From NCBI RefSeq assembly GCF_020184175.1, contig NC_065530.1, positions 25,831,260 through 25,895,259 of the forward strand: a stretch of 64,000 nt of DNA, written 5' to 3'. Within the stretch, counting starts at the first letter, position 1. Each line of letters starts with the position of its first letter. This DNA is from Aphis gossypii (lineage: Eukaryota > Arthropoda > Insecta > Hemiptera > Aphididae). The notes under the pieces are model-generated. The model was not told the DNA's origin. It saw only the letters and a program-made list of their open reading frames with translations, and did no database searches. Of this stretch, positions 47,835 through 61,300 are shown piece by piece. The position numbers and the translations under genes are program-made.

Positions 47835-50800
47835 CTAATTGTTCAAATAAAAATCATTAAATTAATGTTTTCTTATTCTTCATCACAATATAATATCAAG
47901 TATTAGTTAATAATACAAAGAAAATGTTGTTTGTGAGTTGTATACGTATTGCTATTAATTATGAATAATTATTACCTATGTGGCAAAAATGTATACCTAC
48001 ATATATTTTTACATGACGAATATTAAAAGGAAATATTAGTTTCTTTAAAAATTATAATTTATTCAAAGTAAATAGTTGTGTTGTTATTTATTATAGTCAT
48101 TATAATAAATATTTAATTAAAAAAAAAAAGAATTACATTATTTTAATATTTCTTTAGGAAATAATAAAAATATACATATATATTATATATGTTTTATGTA
48201 TTATGATATATTATTACTTACAATATACGGTGTCCATTTCATTCAATTGATTACATCTGTAATAGTATATAATTGATTTATTAATATAAATTAAACTTAT
48301 TTGATATAAAATATACATTTTATAATATTTATATTGTATAAGAACGAAATTTAAGTATATATAATATTATATACTATTTTCATAAAATTCAATTTAATTT
48401 AAAATTAAAATTTAAGGATTACAGATAAATTAACACAAAAACATTAAATATTTATATTATATATACCAAATTTAAAAGCTATTTTGCAATTCATATAAGT
48501 GTATAATGCGTAAAATTGTTTTTCAATATTATTGAAAACAAATATATTAATCATAAAAATACGATTGTCTTTACCAGAATTATCATTATAACTTTAAAGA
48601 AATTATTCAAAAGATATAGTAATATTGTACTCACAGTGAATCGTTGTAACTATTTAAACATTGTTGACATTGTTTTGTACTATTTATACACGGATGTTTA
48701 ATGAATGGACTTAACGTGCTTATTGATTCATTGTTATATGAACTACCATTAACTGTAGTAATTTCATTTTTAACATTTATTGAACTTCCTTGATACTTGT
48801 TTATTTTCAATACCTACGAGGAAAATTAAATTAAAAATAAAAATATTATTAAACTTATAACGGTTGCATAACTCCAATACCCAAAGCTCTGCTACTCTAT
48901 ACCTCATTTTCGTTTTGTTTAAATTTCGTTTTTTTCTGGATCTGACTGAAGAATTTCTTTTTGGGAATTAATCTTACTGGTGGCTCAGATGTACCATAAA
49001 ATATCAATTGCCACTTTTTCAATAATCCTACACAAATTATTAACAATATGACAAATGAATATATCATTCTTATGATTTTTTTTTTTTTTTAATAAAGTTA
49101 TATTAATAGTAATCAATCATAAAAATAATTAATCATAAATTCAAAATATTCATTTATACTAAATCCAATTTAAATATGTTGAGTAAAGCTTTCATTTAAT
49201 CATTTTTGTGGGATAAATTACTTTATCGTCGGTAAAATCAGGTTTTATTATAGGTTTATCCGGCACTTACTCGAATGCATTAAAATACAAAAATACGGAA
49301 AAAATAATAAGAAAACTTAAAGTTTTATTTGTTGATTAAGTTTATTTCATATGAGCTATAAAACTTATAAATAAACATTTAAAATACGAAATAAAAAAAA
49401 AAAATCCATGAAAATATGATTCCAACAACCGACAAATAATAGTATAATAATACAAAAAAAAAAAAACTGTATAAGATGATGTATTATATTATAATAATTA
49501 ATTGTCATTTTATTTTAAAGGAACGCCAAAAAATTAAGCAGTTTCGGAAATCGGAGAGACGAACACTACATTTATTTAAGTAACCGTTTATAAACGTATG
49601 TAAAAAGTCGAACGAAACTTATTGTAAAAACAATAATGTTTTTCTATGTACACGATATTATAGCAATACACTTTTTTTTTGGTTTTTGTAAAATACTTTG
49701 AAAAAAAAAACAGTATTTAACTAAACCAAACTATTAAAAATAAAAACTGTTTTTAATTTTTTTTTCAAATTATAAACGGATATTAAATTAAATAAGAACT
49801 ATAATATTATAATACAATATGTTTTTATATATATTTAACTATAATATATTACCTGCACTTTTAGCAGTTGAATTAGCCATTCGTCTAATTATTTTAATTT
49901 CCCAGCGACCAGCTATTTTCTCACCCCAATAATGTACGCTTAGAAATGGCCAATCGTCAAATGTACTACTTATTATATCCAATGGCCTTTCAAATAACAA
50001 CACCGATTCTGTGCCCATCGGTGAAATCAATAAAATTCTCAAATCGCCTCTAGGGAAAAACTTAAGTGATATTCGACATTGCACATGTTCAACGTAGTTA
50101 ACGGTATTAGCGGAATTATTTTGACAGCCATCCACTTCCATAAACATGGACAATACACTACCTGGAGCGGGATCAATCCATCTAGATTTAAAAAGTGAAA
50201 ATGATTAAATGTTGGAACGAAAGGAAACCATTTATGAACAGTATTCGTGTATAATACCTTTCTTTATTGTCTTCTCTAGCTCTACAAATTTTTTGTGGTG
50301 GAACATTAGTCCATTGTTCTGCCATTGTAACTAAAGCACCCCCATCCATGAGCCCATAACCAAATTTATGACTTACTGAAAATATTTTTATTTGGGATAT
50401 ATCAGCTGGTAGATAATTATATTACAAATTGTTATATATTAAATTAACATTGTTTCTAATTAATGTAAAATAAACTTAATTATGTAGAATTTCAAGTGTT
50501 ATTATGAATAATGAAATGTTAAGCTGCTGAACAACTCATTGTACTTTTTCTCTACAGTATTTAACTTAATACTAATTAACCTACTAAACGTAATGGATTA
50601 AAAAAAAATACTAGTACCTAATCATTATGAGTAAATAACGTTTAAAAGTAAAAAAAAATAATTTTTAATTGTTTACTTATAACATTAAAATAATGTACAT
50701 TGTTCATACCTTTACGATTAACTCCATTCGTTATCCAACCAGATTCATTAAGTAATGGTTTTGTATTTGAAGTCATAACAACTAAATACTGCATATCTCT

Positions 50801-53800
50801 CCAAGTAAGATCACTATTCGCCTCTAAGGCTAAAGCACAAAGGCCAGCTGCAATTGGAGCTGAAGCAGAAGTTCCTAACATTCAAAAGGTTATTTCATTA
50901 TTGTAACTAGAAGTATATTATATAAACTGTATACGTTTATTTAATATTTAGTTTTTAATTATTAAATACCACTATGTTCAGATGTGCATATGGTTTCTGG
51001 TTTCATTTTTGTGTCCATGTCAACTGTTGTCACTCCGTGATCACTTCCTGGTGTACCAGAGCTATAAGTTGCGGCTAATGTTGATGAACATTCTTCTAAA
51101 TACCATGGTTTGTTGCTATAAATTTGTAAATTGATAATTATAAGTATTTACTCAAAAAATGCCAACAATTTTAAACGTAGTACAGTTTTCGAAGTACTAT
51201 ATGGAACAAATAAGCCAAATTAATTGATATAATATATTACAGCATACCCAGTTTGAGTGACACTCGAAATGGATAATGTATATATACTGTTTGTATATCC
51301 ATCACAATTACAAGAATCAGTATGATGGCCACCATTACCCGATGCCCACACAAATATCGATCCTTTGCCTTTTCTTCCCTATAAACATACAAATGATCAT
51401 AATATTATAAATTAAAATAACTTGTACCGATACTTATAAATTATTAGTATAACTATTTTATTTCATTTATTTATGTTCCAAATAATAATAAACTAAAGTA
51501 TGTAGATATTCTTATCTTACTATAAATACAAGACGTATAAACTGTATAGTATACATTGGTACTGTAAACAATTAAACTAAAATTGTTGTAAAATATACAT
51601 ATAATTAACCAAGCATGGTCACTCCTATTTATTAAATAATACAGTAATCCAAAAATGATTTTTGGAATTCTCAACATTTTAAATATTCTTTAATCTCTAT
51701 ATTCTTGAGATTTTTAGTATGAGTTAAGAAGTCATAATAGGTACTATGGAAATCCAAACTTCTGTTTTTCAAATAAGAAACCCAATAGTTTATTTTATTA
51801 AATTGGATAATTATTCTAAATATTTTATAGTATTAAAACCAAATTCTATACAAGTAGGTTATGAGTCATTAAAATGTTTACAAATGAATAATATTTCTTA
51901 ACAATTATTTTATAAAAATATAAAATATATTATATTAAATTGAATTATAATTAATTATACTTTGTCCATTTTTACAAATTTTTAATGTTGTTAGATTAAT
52001 ATTAATTACTAACATTTAGTAGAAAATGAAATCAATTTTAAAATATAGTCTTTACGTATATTAACAAATTCCAAGAAATCAGAAATTAAATCGATTTATT
52101 ACTAAAGGAAAAATGAGGGAGATCACGCTTGGTGAATCACTTGTCTATATATATATATATATAAAAAATAAATAATAATAAATATTATTACGTGCAAGAA
52201 TAATACATATATGTAAAGACATTGTGTGGTGGTAAAAATTATATTAAACTTAATTTTATATCACATTTGAAAAAAATATAATTTATTATAATATATAATA
52301 ATCTATGCATGTCAGCGTTTAGTGGTTTTTAAATAATTGTAGTCCACTATCCCATGAGGGTCTACGATACTCTGTTGGGGATCTATGGGGACTTTATTGA
52401 TGGTCCCGGTCTGGACACGTGAGAATTTTTTTTTTTTTTTAAATAAGGTATTTGAAAGAAAATTGATAAGAGTTAACCTAATTCACCCGTTTGTGATTTT
52501 TAAAACCCCTTAATTATGAGTATGTGTTATACAATAGTTTGAAAAGCCTTGATATGTATATTATTGATGTTGTATAATATTCATAATTATATTATGTATA
52601 CATTTTGCATACAAAATCTACGTCTAGGATTAAAAAAAAAAAAAAAACAAATTTTTTCCCAGTAAGCCTGCTATCTATCATTTCGATGGAATACATTTTG
52701 TCTTATATTTATTTCTTGTAATCTCAAAACACTTACATAGGCAAGTGAAAAAATCTTTCTTTAAAATACATCACTTACATAAGTATAAAAAGCATCTAAA
52801 AAATTAGTTGGATCTTATGGTATCTAAAAGTGGGGTACAAGTCCTTTAATTCCTGAATTGCTCTATTTAAAAAGAATATTTTTGTTTTCTACACATAATT
52901 TTGTCTCTATGCTACATTATCCACAATAACCTTAAAAAAAAATTAAATATATCTCAACTTTAACCCAATTGTAAACTAATGTATACAAAACATTCTACTC
53001 AAAAACTACAAATCACCTTAAAAATTAAATTATTGACGTAAATTCAAGTTAAAATATTGTTTTAGAGACAATTTTTAATGTAATTAAAAAAAAACTAAAA
53101 AAACATTTTGCTTTTGCAATACTTTACACATTAATATAAAAAAAATAAACTTATATTTTCTTGAAAATTGAAAGTGTGATAAATTTCTAATTTTTTTACT
53201 TTATAATAATGGATAATAATGTGAGGATAGCAGTTATATGTGAAGCTTTTTAGAGAAGAAGACAAACTTTAGCAACACTACTTAGTACAATTGAGATTTT
53301 ATTTTGCTGTATTTATTTTTGTTTTTGTTTTTGTTTTTTTTTTTAAACAGTTAGTTTAATAATTATTAAGCAGATCGTGACACCATCTTTACTTTATCCG
53401 TTTTGTGGTATTACCTGGGATAGATAAGGTTAATAGTTTTTTTTATAAGAGGATTAGAACGGAGAGGTAGTTTATTATGAAATCTTTTGTAGAATGATTT
53501 TGCTTCATCAAGCACTTATTTTATTTTTAAGTCTTTGTGATGTGTGAGATTAGAAACATAGGAAAGGGCGTTAGTTATTTTTCTTAGGGAAATAATTTGA
53601 ATAAAGCTCATAAGTCCAGATGAGTTTAAGGAGGGGTATTTCTTACTAAATTATAAACTGTTATCGTCAACTAAGAGATAGTTATACAGAATAGTTTTGT
53701 CCTATTTTTTTAATTGTCTCGATAAAAAATAACTAAAATTCGAGTAAATATTGTACATTATAGTTATATATCAAAATATTTATCAAGCTTGATTATATAC

Positions 53801-56800
53801 TATGTTATAATATAGTATTTATCATATGTTCAAATTTTAAATTAAGACAAAATTATATAAATTTAGTATTCAATTTAAATTAAAAAAATGTTGTCAATTA
53901 GTTACAGAATAACATATAGTCTAAATAATTATAGACAGTAAATATATTTTTTTAAATTTATAAAATATTTTGGCTTTGCATTTATATATTACGGATTTAC
54001 TACTAAAAAAAATTTATTTTACAAAATACACGTTAATTTTACCTTTTATAAAGATAGTTAACACATTTTTCAATTTATATTTGTATTTTAAACAAAATTT
54101 ATTTTAGGAATTTAAAGAAACGACCTCTTAGATGTCAAGACTCATAAACCATAGCATCAAAAAAATAAAAAAATATATATTATTATTATAATAATTTATA
54201 TAATATTGGAATATATCCAAGTTTGAACAAATATATTTTACATTTGAAATACCTTAATGTATCTATCTCAGTTCTATAAAAATACACTTACTCAATAATT
54301 TTGTATTATATGAAATATCAATATTTACAGAAAAAAAATAAACTTTTAATTCTTATATAAAAATTAGTATGCACGTATACATATGTCAGATAGTCATCTA
54401 TAAATAAAAAAGCTTTACATAGATTTTTTTTAAAAACCTTTTTTATATGCATATATGTTTAGTGATCAATGCCCTACATCCTAATTCACAAACAACATTT
54501 AAAGAATTATCGAGAACCAAAAGGTTCTAAATCAACGCAATTTTCAAATTCATTATTTTATAATGATATAAGTAAAAACATTACAAACAAATACTATATA
54601 TTTATTGTGTTATCACAGTAAACAGTTAAATACTTGTATTATAATATATTATATATTATATTTATGTATAATAATTGTATTATTATATTAATTATTACTA
54701 CTATGGTGTTTCTTCTATCCTCTTATATTATATTGTTTAAAATATTTAGATAACACATTGGACATTTCTACCGTGACAAGCTCTACAGTTCACAACCCAA
54801 TTCATACATGGGTATGTCTAGTCTAATGGACTTTATGCATTAACAGTACACAAGCACACATAAAAAAACCTTATAAAGTAAAATTAAAAAAAGCGAAACA
54901 GAAACAAAAATTAAAGCACAAAATTAAACAATCAGGTCACAGACTTGACATTCATTCATGTAGATAAAACAAAAAAACTCTATTATTTTTGCTTGTGAAT
55001 AGGCTGTTATGAAACAAACGGATGCGTGTATAAATTGTCGACAAATGCACACATTTTACCTGACAGGCGAAACGGCCAATAAAAGCTCATAAAAACAGTA
55101 CAAATAAATGTTTGTTGCAGGCTATTTAAAAACCCTTAATGGCAACTTTTGCTAAGGTTCTATCTACCATTTTTTTTCGCATTCCATCTCATTTTTTCCC
55201 CTCTCTTATATTTCAGTATCGTTCATTCACCTTATTGCCTCTTACCATCTTTCTATTTGGCCAGATAATATCCAAACTAACCCCATTCAACCGTAATGCT
55301 AAGTTATATCCGTTTATATTTTTAAATGGCACAAAAAAAAAAAAGTCCATAATAGTACACATCACCTTGAGTTAAAGTATACAACCAAACGTCTCATTTG
55401 CTATTCATCATAACTAAATAATATTACAAACAAATTCAAATATTTTGCTTTTGGATATTATATTTATGTCAATGTTATTTTTCAAAATAAATAACTAATA
55501 TTATCAAGTAATTATCACAATATAAGAACAAACAAACTGTTTTAATTTCAAATTCCACTAAGTGGATAAACATAAAAATATTCTCTATATTTACATTTAA
55601 TTGATTATTAGTAATACTATTAATACTAATACTATTTTTATTTTTATTTTTTTACGATTTTTATATAAATGTACACATAATTAGTATTATAAAAATAGAT
55701 TTAGATAAGAAATATATTTTAAACATTAATGGTCATTATACTTACACTGTAATAATATCATTTATAATGGTCAATTTTATTTACATTTTAAAACTTATTT
55801 ACTTATACTAACAATGCACTTATGTTCTAAATAAATAAGTATTTTATTTATTTCAGATTGAATGTATACATAAAGCTAAGTTAGCTAATATTTAGATTCT
55901 GATAGTAGAGCGATGAATGTATTGATTTTATAATGATAGGAATGCGTTTTTTTTTTTTTTTGTATGTTTTTCATCGCCTTTTAGAGCAGTAAATTGTTTC
56001 ATTCTTTAACATTAAGAGTACATCGTACCCGCATATGTTGTCTCCATCTTACACATGAACGATATATTATATTTTTGTTCACCAGTTTCAATATAGTGTG
56101 ATGTTAGTTTTGATATTAGAGTAAATTGACCTAAAATACAATTTAATGGTAAAATTATTGTCTAAGGCCCTACGTAGAATTGTATCTATATTATTATTTT
56201 TAAGTAAGTAATGATCATCTTAAAATGTACAGCTTCAAAATAGACAATCATTTTACCATTAAATTGTATACTAGGTCAATTTACTCTGATATCAAAACTA
56301 ACATCACACTATATTGAAACTGGTGATTGAAAATTCACTATAAAGTGTAGTATATAATATGCTGGTACAAATGTACAATGTCCTCTTAAAAGTAGGTTTT
56401 TAGTAGACAATTGAATTTTATTGGTAATATGGTGATTAAAAGTAAAATACTCTCAGTTATTTTTAAAATAATTAGGGAAAAAATAAAAGAAATTTTCACA
56501 CAAAATCAGTTTTTAACAAAAACGATTTTTTTGTTATTTTATCTTGAATAACTGAGTTTTAAAATATTTTGTCTCTTCTTTTGCTATTTGTCTGTATTTA
56601 AAATGTTTTACATTTTTTAGTCATTTATTTATCGATTTATTAAATTCATCTTACACTAATGATCTAATCTTAAATAAGAATCTTTTTATGGATAGTTGCA
56701 TCAAAGGTAACCACAGCAATTGGATGTTTTTAATGATTTGAATTTTGAAAACAAATAAAAATATTTTTGTGTTTTGAAATAAGCTATATTAATATTAGGT

Positions 56801-58397
56801 ATATCAATAAAATAGTTTACACAATTCGAACAATTCTATTACAGTACTATATAAGTATAAAATATCGCATACAAAAAACGCCGTGCAATCCAATAGGTAT
56901 GTTAAAACACTTACACCATGAGTTGAGATCTCATCATGTTTATCTTATCTTAGTAAATCAAAATTAAATATAAATACTTGAAATTTTTTATCATTACTTA
57001 CGCTATTACTATCTATGCAAAATAACAGTTAAAAAATAAGTAGACTTATACGTTTAAAGGTAACTTATTCACACAATTATACGACACCTATGTGGTCTTG
57101 ATTAGCTATACTATGTTAATAAAAATTATAATATACCTACTATGATTTATTGTATTATCATTATCATGAATCATATGAAATATTTTTAACTTTCATATTT
57201 CCGTATTTATAATGGAAAATTAAATTTCTAATAGTTATATAAATAAATTATAAAATGATTCTAAGGTTTGCTTGTAATCGATTTTCATGCGAATTCGTAT
57301 ATTATTAAATTAAAATGTAATACAATATCCATTACAGTAACAATATATAATCGAAATATTCTACATAGCAGAACTACTTACTCAGTTTTTTTTTAATATT
57401 ACTTTATTATTTTAAATGTCAATTTACTTGTTTAAAAAAAAAAAAAAATAGCAACATTTTTGTGAAAATTACTATAATTGAAACCAATCAAAATTAATTT
57501 GATTACATTACACAATATGCAATGATGACACTTACCGATGTAACACCATTAACGAATGCTCTTTTGGCCAATGGTCCTGGTCCATCAACTGTTTCACCGT
57601 CGTCCTCTGGTCCCCAGGAAGCACTGTATATATCTATATAATTTATGTTCAAGCTTAATGCTTTTGCTTCAACAACGTCGTTAACAACACCATCTAACAT
57701 CCGGACACCTTTTTATAAACAAACCAAAAACATAATCGATTATTTATGGAAAATCATTTTTTTTTATATACATTTTTGCATTCATTCCAAATAATGGATA
57801 GTGTAGTATATAATTAAATATGCTATACCTATCTTCTCGATAACTTCCTCTATGACTATTGAATAATCTTTGGGGTTTATATAATTATAAATAACAAATA
57901 TAACACGGTAATATCATACACAAATTTAAATTAAGTAGCTTAGATGCTATTTAAGATGCACGATATTTTTTTGATTGGTTACACAGTTATATAATTACTA
58001 GTGTCACTATATTATACGAGTTTGTACGTATAATTTGTATTGCAAATCATACATATTAAATAATATATTATAAAATATAGAATTAGAAGTTATTATGTTA
58101 ATGTATGTAAAATGTATAGTTTATAATAACCAACTATTGCATATACTATATAATATGTTTTATAAATTATTTAATATGCAATAGCACTTAAATAAATAAT
58201 TTGTACGCTATTAATGTTAACATAGTTTATTTCAAACCTCCAATTTTTGCATTATATGCAATTCCAACGCCACAGAATTCGTTAAACGCTACGGCTGCAA
58301 CTTCTCCAGCGCACCTAGTACCATGTTTGTTATCTCCGTCATCCCTTGGACTTGGGTCGTCGTCATCGTCGTTTATATCCCAACTGGCTGCTTTGTC
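47647..58397 (-). CDS. Fur2: furin-like proprotein convertase (Fur2-like), 5' part beyond window
   Basis: Exons: 58397-58238, 57708-57536, 51378-51248, 51115-50970, 50874-50710, 50375-50258, 50181-49853, 49027-48903, 48813-48635, 48256-48222 and 47834-47665. Reading on past the last donor-like site gives a stop at 47647. All phases agree, giving 582 residues here. Visible: catalytic His (HGTRCAGE), oxyanion Asn (ASGNGG), catalytic Ser (GTSASAP), a full P domain with PRGDLRILLISPMGT, N-glycosylation sites, a few Cys and a transmembrane helix (VIFVMLLLIW). Kexin-type S8 proteases cleave precursors after paired basic residues in the Golgi. P-domain wording (FERP.DI, FDDWPFLSVH.WGEK) is closest to insect Fur2. 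Signal peptide, prodomain and catalytic Asp must lie beyond position 64000. The long Cys-rich repeats of Fur2 are nearly absent. Confidence 0.85.
48222..48256 (-). CDS. Fur2: convertase 35-nt microexon
   Basis: Encodes CNQLNEMDTVY and joins in phase on both sides. Acceptor ATTACAG, donor TATATT|GTAAGT. Confidence 0.75.
48635..48813 (-). CDS. Fur2: convertase exon, Asn/Ser linker and short Cys cluster
   Basis: Encodes NGS, NES and NST glycosylation sites and KHPCINSTKQCQQCLNSY. Only three Cys, in a C-x(6)-CxxC arrangement. Donor TTCACT|GTGAGT. Confidence 0.82.
48903..49027 (-). CDS. Fur2: convertase exon, end of P domain
   Basis: Encodes LLKKWQLIFYGTSEPPVRL, the last P-domain strand, then a Lys-rich linker. 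Confidence 0.9.
49853..50181 (-). CDS. Fur2: convertase exon, P domain
   Basis: Encodes WIDPAPGSVL, VEHVQCRISLKFFPRGDL with the RGD motif typical of convertase P domains, and DDWPFLSVHYWGEKIAGRW. Confidence 0.93.
50258..50375 (-). CDS. Fur2: convertase exon, catalytic/P-domain junction
   Basis: Encodes VSHKFGYGLMDGGALV and WTNVPPQKIC. SH.FGYGLMD is the conserved bridge into the P domain. Confidence 0.92.
50710..50874 (-). CDS. Fur2: convertase exon with catalytic Ser
   Basis: Encodes GTSASAPIAAG (catalytic Ser), LTWRDMQYLVVMTS and WITNGVNRK, which ends the subtilisin domain. Confidence 0.93.
50970..51115 (-). CDS. Fur2: convertase exon, PWYLEECSSTLAATYSSG
   Basis: Encodes KPWYLEECSSTLAATYSSG, HGVTTVDMD and ICTSEHSG, leading straight to the Ser motif of the next exon. 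Confidence 0.92.
51248..51378 (-). CDS. Fur2: convertase exon with oxyanion Asn
   Basis: Encodes GSIFVWASGNGG (oxyanion-hole Asn), DSCNCDGYTNSIYTLSISS. Phase 0 in, phase 2 out. Confidence 0.93.
52126..52146 (-). repeat. transposon-end-like motif, copy 4 (inverted)
   Basis: The minus strand reads ACAAGTGATTCACCAAGCG. Same motif as at 5471, 5921 and 9831. A (TA)n tract follows it. Confidence 0.4.
56079..56326. repeat. 86-bp near-perfect inverted repeat (foldback element)
   Basis: The arms are 56079-56164 and 56241-56326, equal in length and differing at about four positions, with a 76-nt loop. It lies in a convertase intron, so the pre-mRNA would carry a long hairpin. It fits a recent foldback MITE; no transposase is present. 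No clear target-site duplication was made out. Confidence 0.88.
57536..57708 (-). CDS. Fur2: convertase exon, DIYSASWGPEDDG block
   Basis: Encodes VRMLDG, IDIYSASWGPEDDGETVDGP and a short end. Substrate-binding Asp residues of the S1/S2 pockets lie here. The next intron is about 6.2 kb. Confidence 0.93.
58238..58397 (-). CDS. Fur2: convertase exon with catalytic His
   Basis: Encodes ASWDINDDDDDPSPR, the Asp-rich calcium region, then NKHGTRCAGEVAA with the catalytic His. Acceptor CTTAG, donor TTGGAG|GTTTGA. Confidence 0.93.
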
Positions 58398-58399
58398 CT

Positions 58400-61300
58400 A
58401 AGAAATTAAATAAATTATCTAAGTCATTGTCGATGAAACATTACATTATTTATTTGAGGTATTAAGAGTGGTAAGGGAATGTTACATCAATAATTCATGC
58501 AATATTTTTAACTCGAGGCGTATGAGTGTACTCGAATTTGAAATAAATGAAGTAGACAAGATGAGCACCGGAAACAAAGAGCGAGATGTGATAATATACA
58601 GTTTGGAGTAATGAAACGCAGAGAAGTTAAATAGCAGTGTAATACAAACAAGGGCGCAAAAGGTCAATCAAAATGGACCCGAAGGCGACAAAGAGTGTAA
58701 ACAAAATGATATACACAATACAGTGAACACTTGACAGCAGCAGAGGCAATGGTATTATTAAATGGCTAGCGGCTGTGTAACGCCTTTAAAAAAAACCTAT
58801 AAGACTGTCGCCTGGGAGAGGTTGAAAAATACATATGGAATGTTTGGAAATGGAAATTGATTTCAACAATGATGTATATAGGTGCCTGGAGACTTTCACT
58901 AATCAATATTAAATTGAAAAATATTTCAAATTAAACATTGATTATTAATCAAGCAGTGCGTTTTCATTTATATGTAATACTACATCCAGTCATCAATTAA
59001 TAATAAATTGGGTATAAAGTTATTATTTAAAAACCACGATACGCATTGATATTACATTTTTTTTTTTTTTGTAATTTATAAAGTTTATAAAAACATGGTG
59101 AATTGAATGCAGACAATTATTGTAATGATAAGCATTGATTTTATTTTATTAAACTAATTGATTAGTAATGTTATATGTATTACACTATTTCTATTTTATT
59201 GAAATGCCATAGTATATTCATTTTTAATCATATTAAATAATGGATAGTAAGTAAACATAATATATTTAGCTGTATATGACCAAACAAAATTCGATCAAAG
59301 TTCTATTAACATAAATATAAATTAAAAATGTAACGTTGTAAATAATTTTGTTTTGTTTTGTCTTTTTTTAGTAAAAATATCAACAACAATGTATTGTATA
59401 ACGTATCGTTAATATTTATACTTATATTAGTATTATAAGTGTAAAAATTGTAATATATATATATATATTTAAAAGTATAATATGTAACCATGTAAAAAAT
59501 ATTCAATATACCTATAGAATACATGAATTGTGCAGTTTCAATGGAGCTTAGTGCAAGTGATTTAATGTATAGGTTTATTGGCATGTATATATATATATAG
59601 TAGCTGCATTATAAATTAGTAAGGTATATGTTATTGCTTTATACTGGGATTCTAATCAGTGACCCGTAGTGTTTAATTCAATGGCATTACACACATGTAC
59701 CGTATATCAACGTTCAACAAAAAAAATAAATCCTATATATTTCACTTAGTTTAGAAATGCAAATGACAACAAAATTAAAATTTTTATACTCTTAAGAATT
59801 TGTTCTGACAATCAAGTATTAAGTAAGAGAAATAAAAATGTTCTTAAAATTTGGTTGTTTAAAATAAATTTAACAGTTTTAAAATAATACATACAAAATA
59901 AAGTTGATATTGTTGTTAAAAATTACTAGTGGAAATAGTAACATTTAGGTTATGTTTAAAAATTAATAGTTTGTATCTCAAAATATATCAATTTTATTAA
60001 AAGTACTTGTTTCTGTAACACTGTGATATTTAATTAAATATAATATGGTCCTCGATTTAGGTTTTTATTGTATTAGTTCATAATTAATATTACCTATTAA
60101 TTATTATACAGTACTATTAACCATTATAATAGCGTACCTACTATAAGCTGTTAAGTTTTATACAAGCAATACTTTTATTTTATTTTTATTTTTTGAATTA
60201 AACGTTTCATAATATTTTGTTTGTGGCAATTAAGGATTTTTAGTGAGGATTTATTTTTAAACAGAAAACGTCTTTAAATAACAAAATAAAATACGAATAA
60301 GAAGTTCGATGTTTCATCATGTCACGAGTAATACGAGAATGATAATAATTAACATAATATTATTATGATGTACAATAATACGATTATACCTAAATCTTCT
60401 ATAATAATATATAATATATAATATATATAGTATATTATAGTATGAATTCTTAAAAAGCAAATCCTTCAAATACATTAAATTTATATAAGTATATTTTGTT
60501 TAACTTTTGTTCCTACAAAAAATAATATGATAATACGTTGATACTTAAAAAACAACTGACATGTTTATGAATTTAAAATCAAATAGCACTGTTGTCTACC
60601 TTAAATTTCTATTTGAATTCAATTTTGATACATTATATATATATATAAGAATATAATGAGCTACATATAATATGTTATGGTCAAAATATTGGAGCCATCA
60701 AAAGTGATGTTGAAAGGGAAAGGCATGCTGAAAAAGCGATAGACCATGAGTGCGACTCGTGAGATCTGAAGTATTATTCAACGTTAGCAATTATCTCACT
60801 TCAACAACTTGTTTTGTTTAGGTGTATGTGCATCGAGCGTTGCTTCCATCCTCTACTCAGTTTTACTCCTTTTACCAAGATAAATAGCTACCTACCACAA
60901 ATGGTTGTTTTATTAACAATATTTTGAGTAAAATATGTTATGTGATAATCGTATTAATGATATTGTTTTTTCGTGTAAAACATTAAACAAATATTGAATT
61001 TCAAATTGAGTAATAAAGTATTATAACATTTACCATTAAATGTGAAAAATATTGTTATGAATAATAAATAATAAATAAAATAATTAACAAAACTTAGTTT
61101 ATATTATGCATGTACATAAGTTAAGTGATATAGTCATTTTAGGATTACTGTAACTAGTAGTTGTCTACTCAGACATAAAATTACAACATTTGAGTATAAT
61201 AAAATATGAAATAATTTTGTTGTAATATCAAATTATATGATAACGTCTACACAAAACAAATGTTAAGCATTGCATATATATTTATCATTAGTTATTGGAA

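Larger units (their letters stand above)
51390..57530. other. 6.2-kb convertase intron with transposon debris
   Basis: AT-rich. It contains the inverted motif at 52126, a less AT-rich patch at 52310-52430 and GC-richer fragments at 54770-55350 that look like decayed transposon pieces. It also contains the inverted repeat at 56079-56326. No coding exon is supported inside. Confidence 0.6.

Noticed and set aside
50700..50906. Plus-strand open frame over the convertase Ser exon
   Set aside because: Antisense of the catalytic-Ser exon, with no independent support.
58201..58401. Plus-strand open frame over the convertase His exon
   Set aside because: Antisense shadow; the minus strand encodes HGTRCAGE.
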